64,000 bases of DNA from Methanocellaceae archaeon UBA148 (GTDB lineage: Archaea; Halobacteriota; UBA148). Both the position numbers and the translations under genes were made by a program. Positions 16,002-25,271 of the stretch are shown piece after piece. Location of the stretch: positions 16,942 through 80,941 of the forward strand of contig DAHG01000041.1 of NCBI GenBank assembly GCA_002495885.1. The letters are read 5' to 3'. Each line of letters begins with the position of its first letter. The stretch's first letter is position 1. The notes under the pieces were generated by a model. It searched no databases, was not told where the DNA came from, and was given only the letters and a program-made list of their open reading frames with translations.

Positions 16002-18551
16002 CTAATTTTTAATTCTTCCCTTTTTTTTATCCCCTATTTTTTCACCATGTATAACTGCTAATGTGAGTTCTTTATACTTGATAAATTTTTTGATGACGCC
16101 ATACAATTGCAATTCGGATATATCTCTAATATTATTCGGATATTTACAGATTTCGCCAGCATCAAATCCATAACTTTCATGAATTGCATATCTTAATGCA
16201 GCATATGCAAATCTTTGCATGGATTTTAGATGCCCAGTTATGCACATGGATTTGGCTTTGTCAAACTCATCAGTTTCGAATTCCATAACAAAATTTCCGA
16301 GTTCGGTAACAATCTCCGATTTGGCGATGTTCTCTTGATCGAGTTTTGTGCCAACATATACGCAAAAGACACCAGTACCTGAGAACCTTTTATCATATGG
16401 ATACACCGCATATGCTAGACTTTTTTCATCACGAAGTTGTTTAAATAATCTCCCGGACATACCCCCTAGAATCTCTAAAATAATGTCAAACTCAGGCATA
16501 TTATGCCCATAGGGAGGTATTTCAAATCCTAGAATCAAATGCGATTGATCTCGCTCACGGAAAGCTTCACCAAAAGTTCCACGAGCAGAATAATCAAACT
16601 TGAGTATAACTGGCAATGTATTTTCTTCGAGCTGCCCAAGATATTTACCTGCTACGGCAAATGCATCCTTCTCAGTTACATCTCCAACCAAGGAAATAAT
16701 GATATTGCCGCCAGTTATGAATTTTTTGTGCCAATCCTTAAGATCTGCTTGCGTAATTCTCCCTATCGTGTCTTTGTCACCGTGCTGACACAGCCCATAT
16801 GGGTGCCTGCCAAAATATACGCGCTCAAAAAAGATCCTACTAAAAGACATTACATGGTCTTCAATTATATGTAAATTTGTGATTAAATTTTCTTTTTGCT
16901 TTTCAACCTCGCTCTCAGGAAAGATCGGATTTACGATGCAATCAAGTATGATTTCCATGCTAGGTATAAAGTATCGCGGAAGCATCTCCAACCAAAGAAA
17001 ACAATATTCCTTCTCGCACTGTTTATGGACATAAGTCCCCATCCGGTCTAATTTATTTGCAATGTCGTCGGATGTAAGTGATGCCGTACCACTCAAAAGT
17101 GTTTCAAGCATCAATGCTGAAATACCGTTATTTTCGATGCGCTCATAAGCTGAGCCGCATCTAAAAAGAATAACAGCCCCAATTTTTGAGATATAATGCC
17201 TGCTCTCTAAAATTAACTTGTAGTTACCCAAATCTCTCACTATCGGGTCAGATTTTTGTAAGGCCAAAAATTTCTGTTTTATACGATTTTTATCTATCGT
17301 CGGCTTCGCAGATTTTGGCAATAGCTCAGATACAGACAAATTTCTTGTAGTAAAATATTTCATCAAAATTTCTTGAATGTCTTCTACGGTGATCTTTTTA
17401 ACCTTATCTGCATAATCTTCGATAAATTTGTAATCCCCATAACAGTTGTATTCACCCAACTTCATCCCATAGTCTGAGATATCCTCAATCTCAGAAACGA
17501 ATTCACGCAATAGATGGTTCTTCGACTTTTCTAAATCTATTTGTTTAATCCCGTTCTGTGTCAGACTCTCTATTTCTTCAATAGCAGATATTAACACATC
17601 ATTAGGTGACTTGGATGTGGACTGGCTGCCATAAAAAGAAAGAAGGCCCATCTCTTTTGCACAAAATAGATCTGAGTCTAAAGAGCTTACAAGTCTTCTT
17701 TTATTCTTTAAAGAATTCACTAAAATAGAGCTTTCACCACAATCAACAAGCAAATACCTCAATACCTCCAATCCAATAGTATCAGGATGCAAAAACTCAG
17801 GAATTTTGATCCCAAATGCCACGAAATTTTCGTTGATTTCCATTTTAGATGAGGTCAAGCCCAAATCCTGCTGAACAGGTTCAGTAGGTGAGAGATTTGT
17901 CTTAACTTCGCCTTTTTGCCAACTTCCGTAAATTTTTTCGATGGTGCCTCTTACCTCATCTGCTTTTATATCGCCACAAATGATGAGGGCGCCATTATTG
18001 GGTTTATAATAGTTTGAGTAATACCCTACAATACTATTTCTGTCGATTTTTTCTATGACTTCTTTAAATCCTATGACAGGTCGGCCATGTCGATGTCGCC
18101 TGAATGCAGCAGTATTAAGGTTTTCAACGACTTTATTGATTGGCATATCATTGTATAGCCGGATTTCTTCAAGCACCACTTGACGCTCACGTTCAATCTC
18201 TTCTTGCGGGAAAATCGGATTAGTCAGCTGGTCAAACTGTATCTCAAGCGCTTTTGAAAAGTTCTCAGAAGGCACCAATACATAATATGCGGTGAACCAA
18301 TAATCGGTAAATGCATTGAAGACACCACCTAGGGATTCTATTTCTTCAGCAAGCTGACCCTTGCTTCTTTTTTCCGTGCCTTTGAAAAGCAAGTGTTCAA
18401 TAAAATGTGATATGCCTGCCATATCATCTGTCTCATTGACAGAACCCACATTCATCCACGGCAATATGAGAACAAGATTACGATTAGGAATTTCCTTAAT
18501 TAACACCTTGAGTCCATTATTTAATGTGTAACTGATGATCGAATTAGACAT
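16002..18551 (-). CDS. M16-family zinc metallopeptidase, two M16 repeats
   Basis: Insulinase/pitrilysin family protease of 849 residues. The zinc motif HxxEH is at H49-F-I-E52-H53, with the distal glutamate expected in the following helix (AEEIESLGGVFNAFTDYWFTAYY). A second, inactive M16 half starts near residue 430 (ESRHYISKIGAVILFRCGSAYE) and contains ERVYFGRHPYG and the C-terminal RFSGTGVFCVYVGTK block. No signal peptide, so it is likely cytoplasmic. The full-length two-repeat form is mostly bacterial, so transfer into this archaeon is plausible but not shown. It stands alone between the rnf operon and a lipoprotein gene, both on the same strand. Confidence 0.88.
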   Translation of the reverse strand: MSNSIISYTLNNGLKVLIKEIPNRNLVLILPWMNVGSVNETDDMAGISHFIEHLLFKGTEKRSKGQLAEEIESLGGVFNAFTDYWFTAYYVLVPSENFSKALEIQFDQLTNPIFPQEEIERERQVVLEEIRLYNDMPINKVVENLNTAAFRRHRHGRPVIGFKEVIEKIDRNSIVGYYSNYYKPNNGALIICGDIKADEVRGTIEKIYGSWQKGEVKTNLSPTEPVQQDLGLTSSKMEINENFVAFGIKIPEFLHPDTIGLEVLRYLLVDCGESSILVNSLKNKRRLVSSLDSDLFCAKEMGLLSFYGSQSTSKSPNDVLISAIEEIESLTQNGIKQIDLEKSKNHLLREFVSEIEDISDYGMKLGEYNCYGDYKFIEDYADKVKKITVEDIQEILMKYFTTRNLSVSELLPKSAKPTIDKNRIKQKFLALQKSDPIVRDLGNYKLILESRHYISKIGAVILFRCGSAYERIENNGISALMLETLLSGTASLTSDDIANKLDRMGTYVHKQCEKEYCFLWLEMLPRYFIPSMEIILDCIVNPIFPESEVEKQKENLITNLHIIEDHVMSFSRIFFERVYFGRHPYGLCQHGDKDTIGRITQADLKDWHKKFITGGNIIISLVGDVTEKDAFAVAGKYLGQLEENTLPVILKFDYSARGTFGEAFRERDQSHLILGFEIPPYGHNMPEFDIILEILGGMSGRLFKQLRDEKSLAYAVYPYDKRFSGTGVFCVYVGTKLDQENIAKSEIVTELGNFVMEFETDEFDKAKSMCITGHLKSMQRFAYAALRYAIHESYGFDAGEICKYPNNIRDISELQLYGVIKKFIKYKELTLAVIHGEKIGDKKKGRIKN

Positions 18552-18823
18552 GCGTCATCCTTCTTTTTTAGCTCATTGAGTAAGTTCCTATAACGTTTGG
18601 GTGGATATATGAAGTTGACGAAGGAGACTTGGGTGAGCGATATCGAAGCTAGATTGATTTCAATCTGAATGAATTGATGGTGAAGCAATAGAGAAGTGGT
18701 CATAGCTTTTTTGTCGCCTAAAATTCTACAGTATATGGGTTGTGAGTTATACAAATAAATCTTGGATACCACTCTAAAGAGCGTGTTTAGCTTTGGGTAT
18801 TTTTGCTTGTACAATAACTTATA

Positions 18824-19870
18824 TTACTCCAGTGGCACTTTGAACTCCCAGGGACCTTCCAAGTCGCCGAAGCTGGTGATGATGAAGGTAAACTCTTTAG
18901 CATCGCTGGGCACCGGGTCAAGGTGTCCCGCATAGTGTCCCCATTTCAGTCTTATCCCACCCTCATGAACACTAATACCAGAATAGCCAGCGTCCTTGGT
19001 GAGACCGTCTACGTCATACTGGGCATGGACAGGAACCATACCTGGGGGTGGTATGGGGGGAGGTGTAGGTATAGGGGCTGGGCTAGGAGAATCCTGAGGT
19101 TGAGGGGGGCTGTAGCTCGGAGGAATGGTAAAGGCACAGAAACTTACCCCCATCTCCGATAGCTCAACCCGCTCCAAGGTGATAGTAATGTCGTCCACCG
19201 TCTGAGACTGGTTTACATCGATAGTCTTATTCATAGCTCCCTGGGGGAATTGAATCAGCACCCTGGCTATGGTGCCAACAGACAGTCCAATTTTTTGGGG
19301 CAGGGTCGCTTTAGTGACAGTAATATTCTTGGCATCGATGTAGTACCAGCCTGGTGATACCTGTTCACCACTATCTTCTCGCTGGTCCCATGCTAAGGTA
19401 TGAATTATTACCTTGCTAGGCCCTAGCTCTAGCTCCTGGGAACCTGGCACAAACGAACGAACTGTTTCATGCGTTCTGGGTGATATGACCTGTATCTCTG
19501 GAGGAAACTGGCTCACCGTAATCGACTCGGGTATTGTGTTGGTAAATGAGAACTCGATCTCAACTGGCTCTCCAGGTAGATAATGAGGTTGTGATGGCTT
19601 CGCCTCCATATTCAGCGGGAGCTGAGTTGGTCTTGGTGGTGGTGCAATGGCAGGCGTGGGAGCTGGTATTGGAGCTGGTGCTGGCGTTGGTGTAGTTACT
19701 GGGGCGGGTACTGGGGTGGGTGTAGGTACTGGCGTTGCTGTTGCTGGTAATGGTGGTGGTGTTCTGGTAGGCATTGTAGGTGCAGGCGTAGGCTCAGGCT
19801 CCGATACACACCCTGCAAAAGCACATGTAACCAAGGTCAACAAAAAGATAATAGCAAGTATCTTTTTCAT
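18824..19870 (-). CDS. Secreted lipoprotein with Pro/Thr linker and BsuPI-like domain
   Basis: Signal peptide MKKILAIIFLLTLVTCAFAGC with a lipobox Cys, then about 65 residues of Pro/Thr/Ala repeats (TPVPTPTPVP type), then a beta-rich domain beginning near residue 90 (EAKPSQPHYLPGEPVEIEFSF). That stretch matches the BsuPI/intracellular proteinase-inhibitor-like family of surface proteins (GEPVEIEFSFTN, VSPGWYYIDA). A second beta domain follows after another Pro-rich linker and ends FGDLEGPWEFKVPLE. Start set at ATG 19870, with GGGAGAGAT upstream. Probably cell-surface; the ligand is unknown. Similar Pro/Thr-rich lipoproteins recur at 32.6 and 60.7 kb. Confidence 0.75.
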   Translation of the reverse strand: MKKILAIIFLLTLVTCAFAGCVSEPEPTPAPTMPTRTPPPLPATATPVPTPTPVPAPVTTPTPAPAPIPAPTPAIAPPPRPTQLPLNMEAKPSQPHYLPGEPVEIEFSFTNTIPESITVSQFPPEIQVISPRTHETVRSFVPGSQELELGPSKVIIHTLAWDQREDSGEQVSPGWYYIDAKNITVTKATLPQKIGLSVGTIARVLIQFPQGAMNKTIDVNQSQTVDDITITLERVELSEMGVSFCAFTIPPSYSPPQPQDSPSPAPIPTPPPIPPPGMVPVHAQYDVDGLTKDAGYSGISVHEGGIRLKWGHYAGHLDPVPSDAKEFTFIITSFGDLEGPWEFKVPLE

Positions 19871-20037
19871 TTTAATTATCTCTCCCATGCCACCTTAATC
19901 TTCTATTAATTTCAATCCTCTTAATATCTTTGTCCAAATACTTGCCTCCGAAGAAGAGCCCATTAAGCAGGCAAAACAAGGGCATTACTGTCACCCAATA
20001 GGAACTAATAAATGCCCATCAAGACAAATAATGATCT

Positions 20038-21153
20038 GTGACTGAACCATCTAAAAATAAGTCTTTTGGGAGGTTACTGCTAATAGGATTGTCCACAAGG
20101 CAGATGGCAGAGTCCGCTATTAAGAGCAAATATAATTTCATCACTCTCGACTATTTTGGAGACCTTGACCAAAAGAAGATATGTGAGAATCACTCACTGA
20201 AAAGGGATTTTCGTCGGGAAATTTTCGATCCGAATGATCTTTTTCTGGCATCACAGGACTTGGACTTTGATGCTATCGTTTATTCCTCGCCCTTTGAAAA
20301 CCACCCCCAGATAATCAAGGAATTCGAGAGAGAGTGTATTGTTATCGGAAACAGCTCAAAAACCGTTTCAGAGGTGAGAGACTGGGTCACTTTTTTTGAT
20401 TTTTTATTATGGGAAGGGATTAATTATCCTGAGACGATCTTTGATGTTGAAAATGTTCACGGAAGGTACTTGGTAAAGCCAATCAAAGGTGGTGGTGGCA
20501 CCCAAATAGAAATATACAAAAAAAGCTCCAAAATCAAAAAGTCATTTTTTTTGCAGAAGTATCTAAAAGGAAAATATTGCTCTGCCTCTTTCATTTCCGA
20601 TGGTGCCAATTGTGAAGTCCTAGCTATTAACGAGCAGTTAGTAGGCAAAGAGGAGTTTGGTGCCAAAAAATTCTGGTACTGTGGTAATATTACGCCTTTA
20701 GAGGATGTGCAGAAGATCGAAGAAATATGCAGTAAGATCACAAAAAAGTTTGGGTTGAAAGGCAGCAATGGCATTGATTTCATATTAAGGGACGGCAAGA
20801 TCTATGTCTTAGAGGTTAACCCTAGATTTCAGGCATCAATGGGCATCATCGAGAATGCTTATGATATAAACCTCTTTGATTTACATGTGAGGTCCTTCTG
20901 TGGTGAATTGCCACATTTTGAAAGAGAAGCAACAAAAACTTGGGGAAATGCCATCCTCTATGCTGAGAAGGACATCATCTTGCCTGATACTAGCAAGTGG
21001 ATTGGCAAGTTTAAAGATCTTCCATATCCGAGTGAAAGGATCGATAAAGGACAGCCCATCTGCTCTATCTTGGCATCCGGAGCAGATAAAGAGGAATGTT
21101 GGAATCGATTGGTTGAACAGGCAAATAACCTGAAGGATGAGTTGTATCAATGA
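20038..21153 (+). CDS. ATP-grasp family ligase (COG2232-like)
   Basis: About 371 residues with an ATP-grasp fold. An N-terminal Rossmann-like part (GRLLLIGLSTRQMAESAIKS) is followed by the lid (GRYLVKPIKGGGGTQIEIYK, the ATP-clamping Lys-Pro-x-x-Gly-Gly-Gly-Gly stretch). The Mg2+ site is NGIDFILRDGKIYVLEVNPRFQASMG, giving the E-x-N of the family. Substrate unknown. Homologous stand-alone ATP-grasp enzymes in methanogens and methylotrophs are linked to tetrahydromethanopterin or other cofactor synthesis; that is family knowledge, not visible here. The start is a GTG at 20038; no good ribosome-binding site is seen and the N-terminal eight residues are uncertain. Confidence 0.78.
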   Translation: MTEPSKNKSFGRLLLIGLSTRQMAESAIKSKYNFITLDYFGDLDQKKICENHSLKRDFRREIFDPNDLFLASQDLDFDAIVYSSPFENHPQIIKEFERECIVIGNSSKTVSEVRDWVTFFDFLLWEGINYPETIFDVENVHGRYLVKPIKGGGGTQIEIYKKSSKIKKSFFLQKYLKGKYCSASFISDGANCEVLAINEQLVGKEEFGAKKFWYCGNITPLEDVQKIEEICSKITKKFGLKGSNGIDFILRDGKIYVLEVNPRFQASMGIIENAYDINLFDLHVRSFCGELPHFEREATKTWGNAILYAEKDIILPDTSKWIGKFKDLPYPSERIDKGQPICSILASGADKEECWNRLVEQANNLKDELYQ

Positions 21154-21225
21154 TTCTGGCAATCTTTTGTGTAGGATGTCACTTTTTTATAGGCTGTCAC
21201 TAAAAGCATATCGAGTAGTGATTTA

Positions 21226-22311
21226 ATGGATCGTTTATCAGAAGAAATGTGGAAATTCATAGTTCCAGATGAGGTTTTCAAGAGCATCAATCAGGAATTC
21301 TGGGTGGAAAACCTGTCAATTGAGAGAGGGTCACCCATTTTCTATGTCAAGGCTCCGACAGATATTACACATTCGATCGCTAGTCTAAGATTCAAGCTCA
21401 AAGATCTCGGTTATCTTCCTTGCCTGAGTAAGAGAGGCGATAGACTAGCAATCACTTTGGCACATAAGCCAAAGCACAAGCCCGAAAGAAGGATATGGAA
21501 TCTTTTGCTTTTTCTCACCACCGTTTGTACTACCTTGTGGGTGGGATACCAGATGTCACTTGACCTTGTGCGCATGGATCTGATGGCAAGTCCCTTGCAA
21601 GGAGCAATTCCCTTTTCTGTGGGCATAACTGCCATTCTGGGATTTCATGAGTTAGGACATAAGCTGATGGCAGATAGGAGAGGTGTGGAAGCGACCCTTC
21701 CTTATTTCATTCCTGAACCAGGATTATTTATTGGAACGTTTGGTGCAGTGATCAAGATGAAATCTCCTTCGCTGGATAGAAATTCATTGTTTGACGTCGC
21801 TTCTATGGGACCCGTAGCTGGCTTTTTGGTCCTTGTTCCCGCCACCATCCTAGGTCTCCTTTGGTCCTACACAGTGCCTATTGAAGCCATACCCGAAGGC
21901 ACATTTGTCTTGCCAGCCCCGATTTTGTTTGAATTGTTGCAGAGATTTATCGTGAGCGTTCCAGAAGGATATAGTCTTTTAACTCATCCCTTGGCTTTTG
22001 CGGGGTGGGTCGGAATGTTGGTCACCATGTTAAACTTGATGCCAGTAGGAATGCTTGATGGAGGGCATATTTCCAGAGCCTTATTGGGAGGCGATTTACA
22101 TCGAGTGGTCTCTTTTATCGGCGTGATTGCAACATTCATGATAGGATTTTGGATGATGGCAGTCTTTATGCTTTTCTTTGCGATGAGTCCCCATTCTGGT
22201 CCTTTAGATGATGTCTCGCCACTTACCCCTAAACGTAAGTTAATATCACTTTTTTTAGGCAGTATGCTCATCCTTTGTTTGACCCCGCTCTGGGGGGCCC
22301 ATATGCTGTGA
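21226..22311 (+). CDS. Site-2 protease (M50) intramembrane metallopeptidase
   Basis: 361-residue membrane protease. The zinc motif HELGH is at residues 141-145 within a hydrophobic segment; the second signature, NLMPVGMLDGGH (around 265-277), supplies the third ligand Asp. About six hydrophobic segments, with a soluble N-terminal domain of about 90 residues rich in charged residues that may sense or gate. The loop ATLPYFIPEPGLFIGTFGAVIKM matches the S2P membrane re-entrant loop. It lies 73 bases after the ATP-grasp gene in the same direction. The substrate is unknown; archaeal S2P enzymes may cut membrane-tethered regulators. Confidence 0.88.
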   Translation: MDRLSEEMWKFIVPDEVFKSINQEFWVENLSIERGSPIFYVKAPTDITHSIASLRFKLKDLGYLPCLSKRGDRLAITLAHKPKHKPERRIWNLLLFLTTVCTTLWVGYQMSLDLVRMDLMASPLQGAIPFSVGITAILGFHELGHKLMADRRGVEATLPYFIPEPGLFIGTFGAVIKMKSPSLDRNSLFDVASMGPVAGFLVLVPATILGLLWSYTVPIEAIPEGTFVLPAPILFELLQRFIVSVPEGYSLLTHPLAFAGWVGMLVTMLNLMPVGMLDGGHISRALLGGDLHRVVSFIGVIATFMIGFWMMAVFMLFFAMSPHSGPLDDVSPLTPKRKLISLFLGSMLILCLTPLWGAHML

Positions 22312-22466
22312 AATTTACTTCGAAAAGATGCTGATTAAAAATGGAAGTGATTCATCTGAGAAGGATAATCATCAACAAAATAGGTACACCTCATTAGCCA
22401 CAGGACACCACACAACAAAGGAAAATATACCCACCCATAAACCTTAAACTGAGTGAGTGATAGAAT

Positions 22467-22730
22467 ATGGAATTTATGCTTGAAAGCAAGCTCTCTGAAG
22501 AGATAGAAAAATGGACATGCAAGCTTGATGAGGTACTTCCAACAACCAAGCCCCGTGATGATGAAGGCAAAAGCCTCATAGAAGATATCCAAGCATATCG
22601 CAAAGACTCGGGGTACTTTCTTGAGAAGAGGGACCTCATAAAAAGTTTTGAGTGTTTGATATGGGCTTGGGCGTTGCTCGAGATTGGCAAGAGATTCGAA
22701 TACCTTGGGGAGAGCCCAGACTTGGATTAA
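22467..22730 (+). CDS. DUF357 family protein
   Basis: 87 residues, all-helical, conserved in euryarchaea and of unknown function. Features match the family: an N-terminal helix with SEEIEKWTCKLDEVL, a central YRKDSGYFLEKRDLIKSFECLIWAWALLEIG with the paired aromatic residues, and a short tail. Small acidic cytoplasmic protein. The 155-base gap after the S2P gene and an AT-rich leader suggest its own promoter. Confidence 0.75.
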   Translation: MEFMLESKLSEEIEKWTCKLDEVLPTTKPRDDEGKSLIEDIQAYRKDSGYFLEKRDLIKSFECLIWAWALLEIGKRFEYLGESPDLD

Positions 22731-23128
22731 TATTTAAGTTTTTGTCTAAAATTACGGTAAAAATGCCCTTTAATTAGGATGACACTGTTATTTCCTCTAT
22801 TCATTTAAGTTTTGTATGACCTTAACAGATAAAAGTTGCCAAATACAAGTCATATCGATTGTACCGTGTGACAATCTTTGACTTAGATGACATAGCAAAG
22901 GAGATGCAAGCTAACTGGATATTATTATTGTCAAAATTTCGAAAAGAATGTGGCCGGTTGCCTCCAAAGGCTTATTGCGCTTATTCCCGATGGCAAGAAT
23001 AACTCAAGGTAATTTTTATATGAAGCAGAGTGTTGGTGAAGCAAAAATATTCACATATAGGGAAAATTACTTCAACAAAAAATAAGTGGCAAAAAGGATT
23101 AAATGCCCTTGTTCTTACATAAGAGTTA
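22731..23128. other. Intergenic region, 398 bases, with a repeat relic
   Basis: No ORF above about 40 codons with a ribosome-binding site. 22733-22791 resembles 33089-33148 (about 75 percent by eye; shared core GGTAAAAAT and GATGxCA), so it may carry an old dispersed repeat. The promoter of the RuBisCO operon should lie in the last 60 bases. Confidence 0.35.
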
Positions 23129-24073
23129 ATGAAGAGAATAGTTCTTCCGGATGAGTTCAACGAGAATGCAAAGAAAATTTACACAATGCGCATTAGAGGG
23201 GCAGGAAAGATCGCGAGGTTTGCTGCCGAAACAATAAAAGAGCTTGCTGAAAGTTACAATGAAGATGATTTAGAAGAGCTCAAAAAACTGTTAATGGAAG
23301 GGGCAAGAGCACTGCTAAATACGAGACCAACCGCGATATCGCTGAGAAATGCCATACGCTTGACCCTCCAAGGATCGAGCGGGAAGACTGTGAATGAATT
23401 TAAAGAAAGTGTAAAGAGTGAAGCGGATAAGTTCATTAAAAACTCATTGAAGGCCGTTGAGACAATCGGAATTTATGGCTCGAAGAGGATTGAAGATTCC
23501 GATACCCTACTGACGCACTGTAATAGTTCTGCCTCTCTTGCGGTAATCCTACAAGCACACAAAGATGGAAAAAAGATTAGGACATTCGCCACAGAGACTA
23601 GACCTTGGAATCAAGGCTATTTGACGGCAAAGGAGCTAGCGAAGAATGGCGTTGATGTCACCCTGATCGTAGACTCTGCCGTGAGGTATATCATCGAAGA
23701 TGAAGATATAAAGTCTGTGTTCGTAGGTGCAGATACCGTCTGCTCTAATGGTGCGGTGATTAACAAGATCGGAACATCGCAGATCGCACTGGCTGCTCAT
23801 GAGGCAAGGATTCCGTTCTATGTCTGTGCAGAGATATACAAGTTCTCCCCTGAGAGTTTGAAAGGTGAGCTCGTTAAAATTGAGGAAAGAGATGTGAGTG
23901 AAATTGTAAACCCAAAAAAGTTTCCCAACGTGAGGTTCCGCAACCCTGTATTTGATGCCACACCAGCAGAGTACATAGATGCCATAATCACCGAGAAGGG
24001 GGTAATTGCACCCCATGCCGCTTATGATTTAATTGAGAAAGAGTTCAGGGAGGAGAGAGAATGGAGTTTGTAG
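23129..24073 (+). CDS. Ribose 1,5-bisphosphate isomerase (eIF2B-like)
   Basis: Converts ribose 1,5-bisphosphate to ribulose 1,5-bisphosphate, the RuBisCO substrate, in the archaeal AMP pathway. 314 residues of the eIF2B-alpha/MTNA superfamily. Diagnostic stretches: MRIRGAGKIARFAAETI near the N-terminus, DTLLTHCNSSASLAVI with the catalytic-position Cys, FATETRPWNQGYLTAKELAKNGVDVTLIVDSA, and FVGADTVCSNGAVINKIGTSQIAL. The archaeal R15P isomerase assignment, rather than an eIF2B or MtnA role, is supported by the two neighbours: the RuBisCO gene overlaps its 3' end by 13 bases and AMP phosphorylase follows. Confidence 0.93.
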   Translation: MKRIVLPDEFNENAKKIYTMRIRGAGKIARFAAETIKELAESYNEDDLEELKKLLMEGARALLNTRPTAISLRNAIRLTLQGSSGKTVNEFKESVKSEADKFIKNSLKAVETIGIYGSKRIEDSDTLLTHCNSSASLAVILQAHKDGKKIRTFATETRPWNQGYLTAKELAKNGVDVTLIVDSAVRYIIEDEDIKSVFVGADTVCSNGAVINKIGTSQIALAAHEARIPFYVCAEIYKFSPESLKGELVKIEERDVSEIVNPKKFPNVRFRNPVFDATPAEYIDAIITEKGVIAPHAAYDLIEKEFREEREWSL

Positions 24074-25257
24074 AATGCACATATTATGTCGAGAGTTCCC
24101 TGCCAATAGAGAGAGCTGCAAGGGCTATTGCAGCAGAGCAGTCAACTGGTACATGGACAGATATCTCAACCAAGGAAAAAGATGTAGATGAACGATTAGG
24201 TGCGAGGGTTCTTGGGATTGACGGCTCGAAGGTGAAGATCGAATTTCCAATTGATTTGTTCGAGGTCGATAACATACCTCAGTTCCTTGCCACTGTTGCT
24301 GGCAACCTCTTTGGTTTGGGGGCACTCAAAAATATCAGACTCCTCGACATCAAGCTTCCAAAAAGCTTTGTAAGGGAGTTTAAAGGCCCTCGCTTTGGCA
24401 TAGAGGGGGTACGGAAAAAGGTTGGAACGGTGAGTGATGGGAGAGCACACATAGGGACAATTATCAAGCCCAAGGTGGGTCTCAGCCCCAAAGAAACTGC
24501 AGAAGTCGCTTATAATGCAGGCACAGGGGGATGCGACCTAATAAAAGATGATGAGACCCTGACCGATCAGGCATTCTGCCCCATGGTAGAAAGATTGGAG
24601 AAGGTCATGGAAAGGATGGACAAGATAAAGGAGGAAAGTGGCAGGACGGTTCTTTACGCAGTGAACATTACCGTCGGAGCAGAAGAGATACTTGAGCGTG
24701 CAGACCTAGCAACGGAACATGGAGCGAACATGTTTATGATTGATGTTCTGACTGCTGGTTTCTCTGCACTCAAGACCTTAAGAGAGGACAAGTCTGTAAA
24801 CCTCCCGATACATGTGCACAGAACGATGCATGGTGCAATTACAAGGAATAAAAAACACGGCATAGCGATGCTCCCCTTGGCAGTTCTTGTTAGGCTGTGC
24901 GGTGGTGACCAGCTGCATACTGGAACAGCCACAGGCAAAATGGAGAGGGACGTTGAAGGTGTAAAGGAGATCAATGACTTTCTAAAGAGCGACTGGCATG
25001 GTTTCAAGACTGTCTTTCCCGTTGCATCAGGTGGTCTTCATCCGGGCTTAGTGCCCTATGAGATTAATGCCTTTGGAAAAGACGTGGTTTTACAGGCCGG
25101 TGGAGGCATCCATGGTCATCCAGATGGGACAATCGCAGGTGCTAAGGCAATGCGCCAAGCGGTTGATGCAGCAAGGAAAAATATTCCATTGGAGAAGTAT
25201 GCATTAGAGCACCCGGAGCTTATGAGGGCACTTGAGAAGTGGGGGAAGAAAGGTTGA
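24061..25257 (+). CDS. rbcL: Form III ribulose-1,5-bisphosphate carboxylase large chain
   Basis: Carboxylates ribulose bisphosphate to two 3-phosphoglycerates. In archaea this form salvages nucleotide ribose and no Calvin cycle is implied. Active site: K136 in GTIIKPKVG, K162 (the lysine that is carbamylated) in GGCDLIKDDE with D164 and E165 as Mg2+ ligands, HVHRTMHGA, SGGLHPG, and AGGGIHGHPDG. 398 residues, short compared with about 420-440 for most form III enzymes, mainly from a compact N-terminal domain (MEFVECTYYVES). No small subunit is present, as expected. Overlaps the isomerase gene by 13 bases. Confidence 0.95.
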   Translation: MEFVECTYYVESSLPIERAARAIAAEQSTGTWTDISTKEKDVDERLGARVLGIDGSKVKIEFPIDLFEVDNIPQFLATVAGNLFGLGALKNIRLLDIKLPKSFVREFKGPRFGIEGVRKKVGTVSDGRAHIGTIIKPKVGLSPKETAEVAYNAGTGGCDLIKDDETLTDQAFCPMVERLEKVMERMDKIKEESGRTVLYAVNITVGAEEILERADLATEHGANMFMIDVLTAGFSALKTLREDKSVNLPIHVHRTMHGAITRNKKHGIAMLPLAVLVRLCGGDQLHTGTATGKMERDVEGVKEINDFLKSDWHGFKTVFPVASGGLHPGLVPYEINAFGKDVVLQAGGGIHGHPDGTIAGAKAMRQAVDAARKNIPLEKYALEHPELMRALEKWGKKG

Positions 25258-25271
25258 GTGGAGTGATCTTT

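Noticed and set aside
18521..18814. 97-aa reverse-strand frame overlapping the start of the M16 peptidase gene
   Set aside because: No ribosome-binding site, no recognisable domain and composition like intergenic DNA; it overlaps a solid gene's 5' end.
19647..19898. Gly/Val-rich forward frame opposite the lipoprotein linker
   Set aside because: It is the antisense of the Pro/Thr repeat region.
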